The notes under the pieces: model-generated
Database searches by the model: none
What the model saw: the letters and a program-made list of their open reading frames with translations, nothing else
Told to the model about the DNA's origin: nothing
From: Symsagittifera roscoffensis
Lineage: Eukaryota; Xenacoelomorpha; Acoela; Convolutidae
Length of the DNA stretch: 64,000 bases
Direction: 5' to 3'
Assembly (NCBI RefSeq): GCF_963678635.1
Contig: NC_087071.1
Coordinates: 4,727,624 to 4,791,623, forward strand
In this document: in pieces, positions 1 to 11,965 of the stretch
How the letters are laid out: every line of letters starts with the position of its first letter
How positions within the stretch are numbered: the stretch's first letter is position 1
Made by a program: the position numbers and the translations under genes

Positions 1-1181
1 CGATTTGCATCATTAAATTGAACTGATTCTCAAACAACGATTTCAATTAATTTTTTTTTAATAGTTTTCTGGTACCTTATCTGTATATAATATGTATATA
101 ACCTTATCTGAAAAAAACTTGAAGTGATTACTTGGACCCGAATTCTTATGAAAAAAAATTGGAATGTTTCAACATTTGATTAATTTCAATTTCGTACTTA
201 TAATGAAAGAATTAATTCTTAGTCATAAATAAATAAAAAACCTTTTACTGAATTGAAACTATCTGCTTCTAGAAGAAATGCAACTCACACTGACAAACTT
301 GACATTGAAGTCGATTCAAATTTTTTCCTAAACAGATAAAACTGTGTATTAATTGTATTGCCATAGCACATTTAGATACATAAACCTATTAAAATTGGAC
401 TAAATTGCTTTTTTACGGTAGAAATTATGCATAAATATTATTTAAATATAGTTAAATGGATTTTCGCCAACTAGTTTAAACCATCAAAATCTCAACAAAA
501 TTGATTTAATTTAATTGTAAATTTTGTTTCGAAGCTTGAGCAAATTGTATTTCCAAGAAACTTCTATATAAACGATGGAGAGCAGGAGTCATTCGAGGAG
601 ATTTTTTTCCTCAAACAATTACCTTGAACGAAGATCCTTTTCAATTGTCCAAAACTAAGTGTTCCCGCGGTAATTAAAAGTAAATTTTTGCATATTTTTC
701 CTATGTCTGTTTCTTTATCAATTTTCTAAGCTGTTTTTTTTGTCAATAATATTTAATTCAAAAATCAAATTAAAAAAACTTATTTTTGGCGCAGAAAAAA
801 GTATTAGTTATCCTTTTTTTGTTTTTTTCATGCCAAATATCAAAACGAAAAATCTATTGAAAAACATAAGTTACATTTTTTGTTGCTATTTGTCTACTGT
901 TTGATAATCTGTTTGATTATAACCTGCTTATAACCTGTATAAAAGGAGCAGACAAAAAATTAGTCACAAGTCGATGTAATCAATTTAAATCTTTTTTATG
1001 GTTACTCAAACCCGTAAACAATGATGCTAAAAATGACACAAAAAGATTTAAAGCAATTCAAAATCGATTGAAATTGATTTTTTAAACTGCGATTTGCATC
1101 ATCAAATTGAACTGATTGTCAAACAACGATTTTAATCAAATTTTTTTTATATAGTTTTCTGGTACCTTATCTGTATATAAT
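1..1181. repeat. Direct repeat pair (1-91 and 1090-1181)
   Basis: The first 91 bases recur at 1090-1181 with only a few changes. Both copies begin CGATTTGCATCAT and end in GGTACCTTATCTGTATATAA. The first copy is cut by the window edge, so its true length is unknown. The 1 kb between them is AT-rich and has no coding signal. A terminal repeat of a small mobile unit or a simple tandem duplication would both fit. Confidence 0.6.
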
Positions 1182-4100
1182 CGATTGCAGCTCATTTCTT
1201 CTCAATGCGGGAATTCACTTTGAAAACAATTTTTTGGTTTTCAAAATTTTTTTTCTGAATTTGGTCGCTGGGATCAAAACTGTTTTCTTTTTTCAGTTTG
1301 AAGTCGTGCTTTAGGCACCAGATGCTTTGAACTTTTTTGAACAAATGACATTTCAGAAAATTCCCCCAAAAAATAATCATGTTTTTTAAACACCGGAAAT
1401 TAGAACCGGAGCTTGCGTAACCTCAGCTTGTTTTATCTTTCTTTACTGGCCTTCAAATTTTCAATCAGGTATCAAATTTGATGCCATTTTGCCTTTCCTA
1501 TTTTATTCTGTTTTATTCCTTTCCTTACGCATATTATTTTTTGGAAAATTTGGCTTCAGGTTTAAAACCAAATTTGCATCCAAATTTAAAACAAGGAATC
1601 AGAAAAATCTTTTTTTTAAAAACTTTTTGGCCAAAAACACCGTTTTTTTGTGGTGGAAATATTTTTAAAGGATGCTAAGTTTCTGTGATAACTATCATAG
1701 ACCAAAATATTTCGCTTTTATTTAGTTTTATTTAGCTTTATTTAAATTCATACTATTTTAAAGTAATCATTAATCATCACAAGGTTTTTATTATTATGTA
1801 ACCGCGTATATATTACATAACAATGCTGATAGCCGTTTTCTCATCAATAATCGGGTCTGCGAACGCTTTCTGAATGATTTTTGGGGTCTCTTAATAAGTC
1901 TCTTTGTTTGGGGTATAAATTGGTCTAAAATTAAATTTTGATCTCGGGCACCGCCCCTTTTAAATTATCTTCCGTCGTAAGCGAAGGTTTGTTTACTCGA
2001 GCTGCTTTTTCATATCGGAAGATATAAATAATCGCTGGCAAATATTATTAATTTAAAAATGAAGCCAAACATTTTGTTGACCATTTTACCGGTTGCAGAA
2101 TTGCAGAATAAATCAATTTTATTTTCCCAAGAAAAGCTCCTTTAGGTAAAGCCTTATTCAACCTTGAAATGTAAACCCCCCTTTTGGGCGATTTTATCAC
2201 ATCAATAAGCTCTTCACTTTGACTTTATTATCAAAATCTGACGTTACCTAAAATTTAGATGAAACATTTTTTATTCGGAATTTTTTCGGTTCCGGATCGC
2301 ATTACTGTTCCAATTTTACACTTGGTTAACGCTATTTATAACCAGTTGACATTTGAAATCCTATAGGGTACAGATATGTATATACTTTCATTTTTTAGTT
2401 ATAATATAGAGTAATAACAAAAATAATTTCGTATTTCGCTAGTGCGCTGCTCTTGAAAATTTCGTCGCCCGATAATTCCGGGTTTTAGTTGTGTTCACCT
2501 TCCATATTGAAAAAAAGAATGGAATTCAATAACTAAGTAAAAGTATAATTCGCATATGTGCGGCGTTTCTTTATTATTTTCATGTCTAATATTTCTTTTC
2601 ATAAGACTTATATTTCATATGTTTTATTAGGAGTTGATATAGCATACCTTTATGTTATAATTATCAATGAATTGGATATTTTTACCTTTTCCTACAAATA
2701 ATTTAAAAGTCCTTTTTATGATACAGAAAAAATCCTCGCTTTTTTCCATTGATTTAAACTTTTTGCGATTTCAATTCAATTATCGTTCTACTTAATTTTA
2801 TCTTTTCCATACTTCAAAATGTCACTTTTTTATTTTCTCTGATGAAATATTATTTATTAACCTCCATTGATATATAATTCAATAATATTTTTCTTTGTCT
2901 CTCGGTTAAGTATGTCACTTTGTTTGGTTTCCCATTTTTCACCAATTTTCCCCCAAGTTTTAGCATCCCCAGGAACTGAAAATTGATGAGCTGTCAAAGT
3001 TAACATTCATCACCTTATTTTCTGTCAATTTTACAATTTTGCATACAATTTTACAACCAAGAGAAAAACAAATCGTATTTTCGAACAGAATTTGCCCAAT
3101 TTTTCAACAAAATTAAACATTCGGCCTCAGTTCCCTTTGAATTCATTTCGCAGAACAAATTATTCGACCATGTTGAGCAAATATTTCTTATAATTTGAAA
3201 AGGTCATCAATTTATAATTTTCATTATTAAAAAAAAAGAAGCTATCTGTTAGCTGCCAATTTCAAACTTACCGAGAAAAATTGAAAAGAAATTGTAAAAA
3301 TAACTCTCGAATTGGGTTTAATTCAAAAACAGGACGCTTTTAAATGAGAAAATTATGACGTTTTATCATTAAGTTTTCATCGATAATCATCAATCAAGTA
3401 ATAAAAAAACAAATCGTGTTTTGAACAGAAGTAACCCAATTTTTTTCCGAAAAACGAAATATTTTGATTTTTCTCTCCTTCATCTTATTTTGCTGAACAA
3501 TCATATCATTAATAAGAATTAAACGCAATAGTTTAGCTGCCAATTTAAACTTTGCAGAGAAAAAATTGAAAGGAAACTGTTAAAATAACATTTAAGTTGA
3601 ATTTTAAAGCAATCTTCAAAGCAATTATCAAAAATTAATAAAAGTAGAAATTTTTGAAAGACATTGATTTATAGAGTTTCATTGCAGTTGTTTAAAAATC
3701 AGTTATTTAATGAATTATTAATTTTGATGTTTCCAATACCTCTGATAATATCACAAAATAAATAATTTTTCTATTTATCTAAGTCTGAAAAGAATTAATT
3801 TTTTTCTTACCATGATGATTAGATGCTTTGTAGAAGCACGAGAAAATTTTTTCAGATTTTGATGTTATTTTTATTTTTGCAGCTGCAAAAGAAAACAGTT
3901 AGTTTGTATTTATGGTTTCAGATTTGATCGCTATCGTTTAGTTTGAACCTTTCATTTTTTTCACACAGACAGTTTAAACTCCAGGTATTTTATTCCATTT
4001 AAAAGATCGCTTGAAGGAAAAATAAAAGTAAATTAAAAATTCAAAATATATATTTTTTTCAATTCCTCCAATTCAAAAATCTTTTTTTTTTTAATTTCCA

Positions 4101-5569
4101 TCCTAAGATTAAAATATTCTCCTAATTATTTTTCATTTTTTTTTTCGTGGTATTTTTAGTGCATCTTCAATTCCATATTTAGATCGATAGCCAAATTGTC
4201 TAAAGTGGCTTGCAAAGATTTACAGTTTTTTTCACAGTTCTTGAGAAACTGAATCTCAAAATCTCTTTTTTGTTAAAATCAATTACTAAACTGCGAGCTA
4301 TTCATTCAATTTCTTTTCATCCTTTCTATTTAACATAATGAACTTCCTGAAAATGTTGTAAATTTTACCCCTATCAAGGAAATAAAATTATTCCTGTATC
4401 ATCTTTACTAAAGGCTTATAATACCGGCATTAAAACGTTTAAATGATTCTTTTTACTTCTGATTTGATTAAAAACATCTTCAGCTTTGTTCTTAAGGCAG
4501 ATAACAATTACAATTCCTAGGTTTATTTTCATTTCTGTTACATAATCCAACCGCTTTTTTCAAAAAATCAACCTTTGCAAAAATGTCTCTTTGATTTTTA
4601 AACCAAGAAACTATGTCTTTAGAGAGTCACCAAATAAATTAAGATAAAAAAAATTAACCTTCAGTTTTAGCTGATAGTTTATGACCTGTTAATTTTCCTT
4701 ATTAAAATCAAATCAAGGACACAATGGACAAAAAACTGACGAGCAGAATTGTCTCAATCGGTTACACGTTGAACTTTCTTACAAAGAAAACCTTGATAGA
4801 AAAATAGTTTAATCAAAAAATTACCTTCTTCCAAATGCACATTGTTAAACAAAGTGACATTAACTAGCCCAATGAGTTTATAAAAACCGCATTACCCGCG
4901 GCAGATATTCAAATTAGTTATCATGTTCCAATATTTTATTTAAAGTCAGTTTTTTGGGCGCAACAAAGATTTTGCTCAAATGCGAAACAATCAAAAATTT
5001 TCGATTTCAGACAATTCTGACTCCTATATTTCTTACAAAATTTTGTTCTGAATTAGAAGTTTCTGTTCGTTTTGAGGATTTTTGATGTTCGAAAGGAATG
5101 TTTGAAAAATTAATTTTTACTTAGTTTGCCGAAATTTACCTATTTTCAACCAGCAAGTGACCGCTACAAAATGTACTCACCTTGATTTTCCACATTTTTA
5201 CGCTTGAAATCCTGGAACTTCACAACAACCTGTTAGCTTATTTTGTTTTTATTTATTCTGTTTGATCCCTTGTCTTCAATAAACAATTAAACTAGTTATA
5301 AGCAAGGCAATATAACGTGTATAAAACTTCAGGTCTTGAAAAGTTATAACACTGGTGAGTTGCCTTTGAAGTCCAATAAAAAATACTAAATCCCAGTTAG
5401 TTGTAGTTATTCTATAATAACGGGAGATTTCGAAATTTCTTCGTCGCAAATTTTCTACGAGTTGACCACGAATACACTCTTTCGAAAAGTGGTTTTTATT
5501 TTTTTTTGGCTTTGGGAATTATCGAAATTCTTGAAATCGCATCAATTTTGTCCTTATCGACTCTGCTAG
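1182..5569. other. AT-rich non-coding DNA
   Basis: About 4.4 kb with long T and A runs and only chance open frames. I see no conserved protein, RNA gene or clear repeat boundary here. Confidence 0.6.
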
Positions 5570-6018
5570 TTATGAACCCTTGTTTTAATTTTATTAACCC
5601 ATAACAAAAAAACTTGACCTGACTTGTACTTCAAACTTACTAAACCATCAAACCTTATTCGACACTTAAACTCACCTGCGATTTAACCCTTATGACATTG
5701 ACCTTTCTGACTTTTGTTTGACCTTCCGAATCTTCAATTTTCGCCGTTGACCTTGAACTGTGAAAAAAATATTTGTGACCTTTGTTACCTTTAAAGTTCT
5801 AATTTTTAAATATTCTCCGAAATTTCCCCGTTTGACATCAAGAGCAGTTGACCTTAAACTGTTGTGAAGTTGACCTTGAACTATTGTTTGTTAAACCTTG
5901 GACCTTCAACATTGGTTGACCTCGAACAGGTCTTTCGCTGTTTCAAGTTCACCACAATTAACCTTGAAGAGGTCTTTCGCTGTTTGAAGTGCAAAGCAGC
6001 AGACCTTGAACTAGTATT
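5570..6018. promoter_or_regulatory. Cluster of TGACCTTGA (nuclear-receptor type) half-sites
   Basis: TGACCTTGA, the reverse complement of TCAAGGTCA, occurs at 5748-5756 and 5871-5879. One-base variants lie at 5849-5857 (TGACCTTAA) and 5917-5925 (TGACCTCGA), with further AACCTTGAA and GACCTTGAA forms near 5959-5969 and 6002-6010. TCAAGGTCA is the extended half-site bound by NR5A/FTZ-F1 and ERR-type receptors. A 20-base phrase around AGGTCTTTCGCTGTTT is also duplicated (about 5928 and 5970), so part of the cluster may be a decayed tandem repeat instead of selected binding sites. It lies directly upstream of the candidate exon at 6019. Confidence 0.3.
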
Positions 6019-6240
6019 ATGGACTTAGTTTACAGACTGAACATCTTCAGGCGAAACCGGAGGAAAAACCAGCAGGCCAGGAGCAGCAGAGAAGAAGTGC
6101 CTAAGCTTGCATCGTCCCCACTCAACGAAAAAATTAAAAAAGAGTAAGTCTTGTATTTTAGCTCAATTTTTTCAAATTTCAGATTTCTAAACAAATCGCA
6201 TGGACTTAAAATAGATATTATATTATTTCTAAGTTATTAA
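6019..6240 (+). CDS. Candidate two-exon small basic protein
   Basis: Exon 1 (6019-6143) opens with ATG, is clearly richer in G and C than its surroundings, and encodes an Arg/Lys/Gln-rich segment including FRRNRRKNQQARSSREE. It ends at AGA|GTAAGTC, a strong donor. An acceptor TTTCAAATTTCAG ends at 6182, giving a 39-nt intron and an exon 2 in phase (6183-6240), stop TAA at 6238-6240, for a 60-residue product. I recognise no family. The intron is very short, and exon 2 is AT-rich, so it may be only a first exon with the real second exon elsewhere, or chance. Confidence 0.22.
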
Positions 6241-6640
6241 CAGAGTTAGAATAAATTCGATTTGATTGAGCCAATTTTACTAAGAAAAGAAGAATAGAAC
6301 AAATTTCAATTTAAAACAATCTATTTCTACCAATTATAGTGGATATTTGCATGCGTTTTGGAGCAACAAGGTCGCGTTCGCGTCCAATGTTGTTTCAACT
6401 TCTAACTGCATTCAAAAGTGTTACAACGTCTAGTTTTCAACCAAGAAATATGCACAAAAAAGCACGTTTTAATAGTTTTCGCAACAACTACATAAAATAT
6501 TGGACCGAAACTCTGATGTGTTGCCGATGAAAGTAATCAAAGCAATCGGAAATAATAAGAAAGATTTTGAGGAACAGTTCACGACAAGAACACTTAAGAC
6601 AAAATTTGATCGACTGATTTTTCAAAAAAGAATTACGTCG
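6241..6640. other. Non-coding DNA
   Basis: AT-rich stretch between the candidate gene and the MITE-like unit. Open frames here are short and show no family signal. Confidence 0.5.
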
Positions 6641-6964
6641 CAAATGGCATAACTCCCAAATGGCATAATTTTCATGCAACAGTTGCATTAAAAAACCAAG
6701 AGAACACTTTTTTGTGAACGCTGCGAGTAAATTTGTCAAGTTGTCAGTTCAACTGTAGATTGACATTTTGCGGTTATTGATAAGCTTCTTGAGGTCAATT
6801 TTTCTCACAAATATGTCGCTCAAAATTTGTTTGTAGCCAATTAATTCCAAATCTTGTTCACATGTTTTCGTTCCAGACAAAATGTTAGAATTAGAAATTG
6901 ATAGAAAACGGTTGAATTACTTGACATTTATGCCATTTGGGAACTTGGGAAGTATGCCATTTAG
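6641..6964. mobile_element. MITE-like unit with AAATGGCATAA inverted ends
   Basis: The left end (6641-6673) reads CAAATGGCATAACTCCCAAA and then a second AAATGGCATAA. The right end (6923-6964) is its imperfect reverse complement, again with two TATGCCATTT blocks around a GGGAACTTGGGAAG spacer. The ~320-bp size, paired inverted ends and absence of coding fit a small non-autonomous DNA transposon. I could not find a convincing target-site duplication, so family and exact ends are open. Confidence 0.45.
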
Positions 6965-9900
6965 GTAGTTACCCACAAAACAACTAGTTCAATTTTATCG
7001 GCCATTTGTCGAAAATTTAACTCGTCGTTGTATATAATTGATGAGAAAACGAAAAAAAAAACGTGCAAATTATCTGTTTCCTGTTCTGCCTAATTGAACC
7101 TTGTCTGGCTTAATTGCTCATTGAATCTAGAAATAGTCCCGAAATTCAGAAAATAAACTTATAAATTGAAAGACTTTTTTCGAAATTCAGAGCAATGTCA
7201 AAAATTGGTCGTTGCAGAATAACTTCAAGTTGCAAGGTTGTGAATTTCATTGCAAATTCGAAATTTTAACTAAGTTTTAACATAAGTTCAATGTTTTAAC
7301 CCTTAGTTGTATCAGCATTTATAATAAAAATTAAAAAAGATTGGGCCAAGTGGATTCGATTGGATATTGTGCTTCAGTTGTTTCAGAGAGGTCTGAATTA
7401 GACATTTTGTGTACAATGGCGATCTTCCAAATTAGCTTCTTTTAATTTAAATGTCTAAATATAAATACAAGAAGAGCCAGTGGATTTTAAAGTAGCGCAG
7501 AATTTTGCAATCACACTGATTAAAAAAAACAGGTATATATATTAAAAAAACAGATACAGAAATTAATGAAAATATATGGAAAATTATATAATTATTCGAG
7601 TTTTAAAATTTTTTCTGATTTTCCTATTATTTAACGCGACTGAATTAGATGAAAAATAACAAGAAAGAAAGATAACCCTGGCTAGAATAAGTTTAATTTT
7701 CAGTTGTTAGCTAACATTAAAAATTGAGAAGGGGTTTGTGGCTATAGTCGGGACCAAAATTTGGACCTCTGTTGTAACTTGCACCTACGTTGAATATGGA
7801 CCTACGCTATAAATAATTTAACATACCTTATTCAAATTCGAGTAAACTTAATTTTAAATCTGAGGTGATATAAAACCAACTTTGAAAAAAATAAGCTCTC
7901 AACTACTGGTGAGATTATCTGAGACATTATCTAATAGTTTCACAAGTTATCAGACAACCGCTTTGTTTTTTGATTGTGCAGTCTTTGAAAACTGATGGCA
8001 AAGAGCGAAAAGTTTCCAATCTCAGCATACAGAAAGTCATGATAAGCGACAGGTTTCTTTCAAAATAATTGTTCATGCGTTTGCAAAATTGTGCCAAGGA
8101 ATTTGTTTTAGTTTCCATAAAATAACCGCGCGCGTAGAAAGTTTATCGAAAATTAAGTCGGACTGTTCCGCCAAAAGTTAGTATTTGTTTAACAAAAATC
8201 GCCTTCCCCAATTCTACTTAAATTAATTAGCGCAATTTTTTTTGGATTGTTAGAAACAAATGGCAGTCGGCCAATACCAATTTGATAAAAATTGCAAAAA
8301 AAAAATATTTTTAGCGCAAATCTCGATGTTTTCACTTTCAGTTGAAAAAGTATAGATTGGAGCCAGTTCAAAACAACATTTAAAGTATTGATTATGTGCC
8401 TTGATATTTATTATTGTATTTGATTTAAACTAACCAATCATGATCCCTTACTAAAACTTATGATTATTTGTAAAACTGAAACTATTCATAGTTTCAGCCA
8501 GAAAAAATATAATACAGCTCAAAAGTCAGTTGCCTCTTTCTCTCCAGAAATCAATTGCCTCTGTCTCGCAATTAAACCAGTTTATAATTAATCTATTGAG
8601 AATAGGAAATATAATAATTAAGAATAGGATCGGTATTAGGCTAAGAAATTGCACGAATCTAGCCGGCCCAAAATAAAATAGCGTGACGAGCAGACGGTGT
8701 ACTCTATGCAAAATTAATCTATGAGAAAGCCACCCGGATCTAAGCTCAAGATTGAACTAGTTTGCATATTTTTCTACAAAATTAGCACCCAAACTGTTTT
8801 AAAAAGTAAATAAAAATTCCATTAAGTTTTTAGAAAAAAAATCAGCTCTTTTTTTAAGCAGTTCGGTTTTTGCTTAAAAAATGACATAAATGCTTCATAA
8901 TTTATTCTAATAGACCCCTAAATACCCGGTAAACGACCATTGAACATTAATACCCGGTCAAAAAACTTAACATGTTTTTCCAATAGGGGAATCTAGAAAA
9001 AAATGCTTTCCATTTATGAAATTTGTTGAACAATCTTTTTTTTTCTATGCAAACAAAAGCTGCGAAATAATCCTGTAGCAGTTTTTCATGTAGTTTCAAA
9101 CAAATTTTCAGCATTTGTGTGATGGAAATCTTTTTTTGTCAAAAACTTAATTTTTTTGTTCATAAAAAATTGATTGTTATACAATTTTTTTTATGAGAAC
9201 TGTATTTATTGAGAGTTTTAAAATAAAGAGTGTTTCCTTCTGATTTTAGTCGCTAAACCCATTTTAAGACACAGAGGTGACAGGTGCTTTGCATCACTCG
9301 CAAAACTTGCAAAAATATTTCTGAAATTTTTGAATTTTTATGTTTCGGTCTTAGATAAAGGTAAATAGAAATAGAAGTAGAATTTTATAGGTAATAGAAA
9401 TTTTATAGCCATATACAAAAAAAAACACTTTTCTTTTTCACATTATTCTGTGCAATTCTACACAATAATCAATTTAGTCTGCAGTTTAATCTATTAATTT
9501 TTGATCTTAAAAAACTTTCAATTTTGTGTTTTGGGGCAAAACACAAATATAACAAAGAGAAACAGACAACAAAATTGTCTCAATCTAAAAAAAATTTTAT
9601 CCTACAATTCTATCAATGGAAAAAGAGCTAGTCATGCAGTTTCGTCAATGGAGTCTAGCCATAAAATCCCATTAATGGAAAAAACGCTGGTCACGCAACT
9701 TTCAAACAGTTTATGTCTTATGTGGAACAGTCTGGATTTGCATGTCAATCCTTTTTTTCATTTAATGAGTTTTGTAACCGAAACTAAAAAGTTTTAACCC
9801 TCAACCATGATTCCACAAAAATCGCTTGAGTAAAAAAAATCAGTTTAATTTTGTAACTTTTCCAGGGTGACCTCCATACACCAAAAATGCTAATCATACA

Positions 9901-10033
9901 ATTCCATACATCAGGTCTAAGGAGAAATGCTTATCATACATTTTTCGTGAATTTTCGAAAAACCAATTGAAACAGAGTGATAAGTGAATGGCCAGGACGT
10001 GGCGTATAATTCATTTAACAGGAAGAATACGCT
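6965..10033. other. AT-rich non-coding DNA with a short palindrome
   Basis: About 3 kb without recognisable genes. A 22-bp palindrome lies at 8476-8497, with arms CTGAAACTAT and ATAGTTTCAG around a TC loop. Around 9611-9703 the phrase TCAATGGAAAAAGAGCTAG and relatives recur imperfectly, a weak local repeat. Confidence 0.5.
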
Positions 10034-10467
10034 TTCGGGCGCGGATCTAGGAATTTCTCGAAGGGGGGGTTTTCAAAATAATTTTGAAATTTTTGTCGAC
10101 TTTTTTTAGTTCGACCAAATTGATTTTCTGAGCTCTCCCAAACCATTATAAAAACCCTAATTTGACGAAATTTTTTGCGCCGCAGGTTAATTTTTTGAAA
10201 AAAAAATGCCAAAGAAAGGCGTTTTAAGGCACTTTTTGGAAATTTTCGACCGAAAAATTGTGTTTTTTCGGCGCGCGCTCCCCCTCAAAATTAGTGTAGA
10301 TTGGCGCCAAAGAGGCCCTTAGAAAAGTTTTAAGGTTAGTCAGCCAAAAATGGATATCACAAGATAGTACAAAGGAGGGACAATTTGGGTCGGCAGAGGG
10401 TCGAATCCCTGAAAAAAGAACGTCCACCTCCCCCCAACCGCCCCCCCCCCCTACATCCGCTTCTGCA
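10034..10467. mobile_element. MITE-like unit with GCGGATCTAG / CTACATCCGC ends
   Basis: The left end TCGGGCGCGGATCTAG (10035-10050) is followed by a G run. The right end CTACATCCGCTTCTGC (10451-10466) is preceded by a long C run, so the ends form an imperfect inverted repeat (11 of 16 positions by eye) flanking G-rich and C-rich tracts. It is more GC-rich than its surroundings. This is typical of short non-autonomous DNA transposons, but I see no clear target-site duplication. Confidence 0.4.
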
Positions 10468-11849
10468 TGCGTTTAATATGATATTAGCAGTTAGGTTAGG
10501 AGCTCACTTTTAACGCTCTCAAAATAAAACAAAAATTTTTTGATATTTTTTTTGTTCCGCCCACAGAAAATGGGTAGTCGGAAAATTCGGTGCTGCTTGA
10601 CAACTTGCTATCATTTGCTCTTATTCTTTTACTTAAATTCCCCGGAAAGCCGAAATAAATATGAGATCAATTTTATTCATCTGAGAAAAAGCAAATCTCA
10701 TTCAAAGAGAAGATCACGGCAATTTCTTCTCAGTTCGTGGTTTTAAGATGACCTTTCTTTTGAGGAGCAAACAAAGTCGTTTCGTCCAATAATCCTATTC
10801 ATTTCAAAACTACAATCATTTACAACAAGTCTTTTGTTTAGATTGCAATTTTCAGCAGGTGCATATTTTAAAGGCGCGTTTTTATACCGACAGTTTTATT
10901 GAAGGAAGAATTGAACTAAAGTAGCCACCGCCTGTTGGAATCCTGATTTAATTTCTCTCTCCTGGTAATTTTGATTCACTTGGTTGCTTTGAGGTCAAGC
11001 AAAACAAATAAGTCGTTCGTCATGTTAATCTTGTACCTAGAAATGCATTTCAAAAGCTTTTTTTTCTGCTTGAAAACACAACTACCCGGCTCTAAAACAA
11101 TATTTGCTCTGAAAATAGCATTCAAACAATTCCAATATTTTCGCCCATGAAAAAAAAACATGTCAAGTTTTTCTAGTGAAATAGAATAGCGTCGACCTTT
11201 TTTTCAAAATGATCGTTTTATGTCCACAGAAGCAAGACGCGAACTTGATTTCGAAAACTTTTTAAGCTAACCTAAATTTACTCATTTAGGATTGGGCAAA
11301 CACGAGTTGTTAGAGTTTTTGAAATAGTTTCGTTGCTTCCATGGTGTGGTATTGCGGTTGCATTAACCTTGAACTTAGTTATATTGTTGTATTGTTTCAT
11401 ATTGCCAAGGCCATTTGCGCCGATCTAAAAAAAGACTGTGCATACAGTCAGTGGTAACCATATAGAGCTATGGACTAGGCCAATAGTTCTGAGCCTGAGA
11501 AAATAAGAAACGAAAAAGTATCTGAATTAACTTCTTGAAGTCTTTGTTAGTTTTAATTCATCATCTAAGCGAAGTTCATTAAATTAATAATGCATAAATG
11601 TCTATTTTTGAAACTGATTTTCCAGCTGGATTGTTTTGGTAACGAGCAGGGGTTGCGTTGAGGATTCAGTGGACCGAGCGAAAAAAAATGCTTCAAACCA
11701 CCGACCCTCACAACGGTATCAACTGATGTCAGTGGACTATTAAAATTGAACCTTTATCTAATTTGCAGGCCGAAGCTGCCAGAAAAAAGTTTCCCTAATT
11801 GTTTATTTAGATATTTTTTGTAAGCTTTTTGTGGCAAAATAAACAATTA
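10468..11849. other. Non-coding DNA
   Basis: No gene or clear repeat recognised. Short open frames only. Confidence 0.5.
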
Positions 11850-11965
11850 AATTGATTTCACTTGTTGAAACTAGAAGAAAAAAACAGACCTGCTGGCAAA
11901 AAAAAACAATATATATATCCAGCAGGTCTGTTTTTTTCTTCTAGTTTCAACAAGTGAAATCAATT
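11850..11965. repeat. Perfect 47-bp inverted repeat (hairpin)
   Basis: The left arm 11850-11896 and right arm 11919-11965 are exact reverse complements over 47 bases, including a 7-base A/T run. They are separated by a 22-base A/T-rich loop (11897-11918). A transcript from either strand would fold into a long perfect stem. Perfect arms in otherwise diverged DNA suggest recent origin (palindromic duplication, miniature element) or an assembly fold-back. Confidence 0.85.

Noticed and set aside
8476-8497. 22-bp palindrome as an operator or terminator
   Set aside because: Isolated in AT-rich non-coding DNA of a eukaryote; chance is a sufficient explanation.
9501-9797. 98-codon open frame as a gene
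   Set aside because: Low-complexity, AT-driven, no family signal or splice context.
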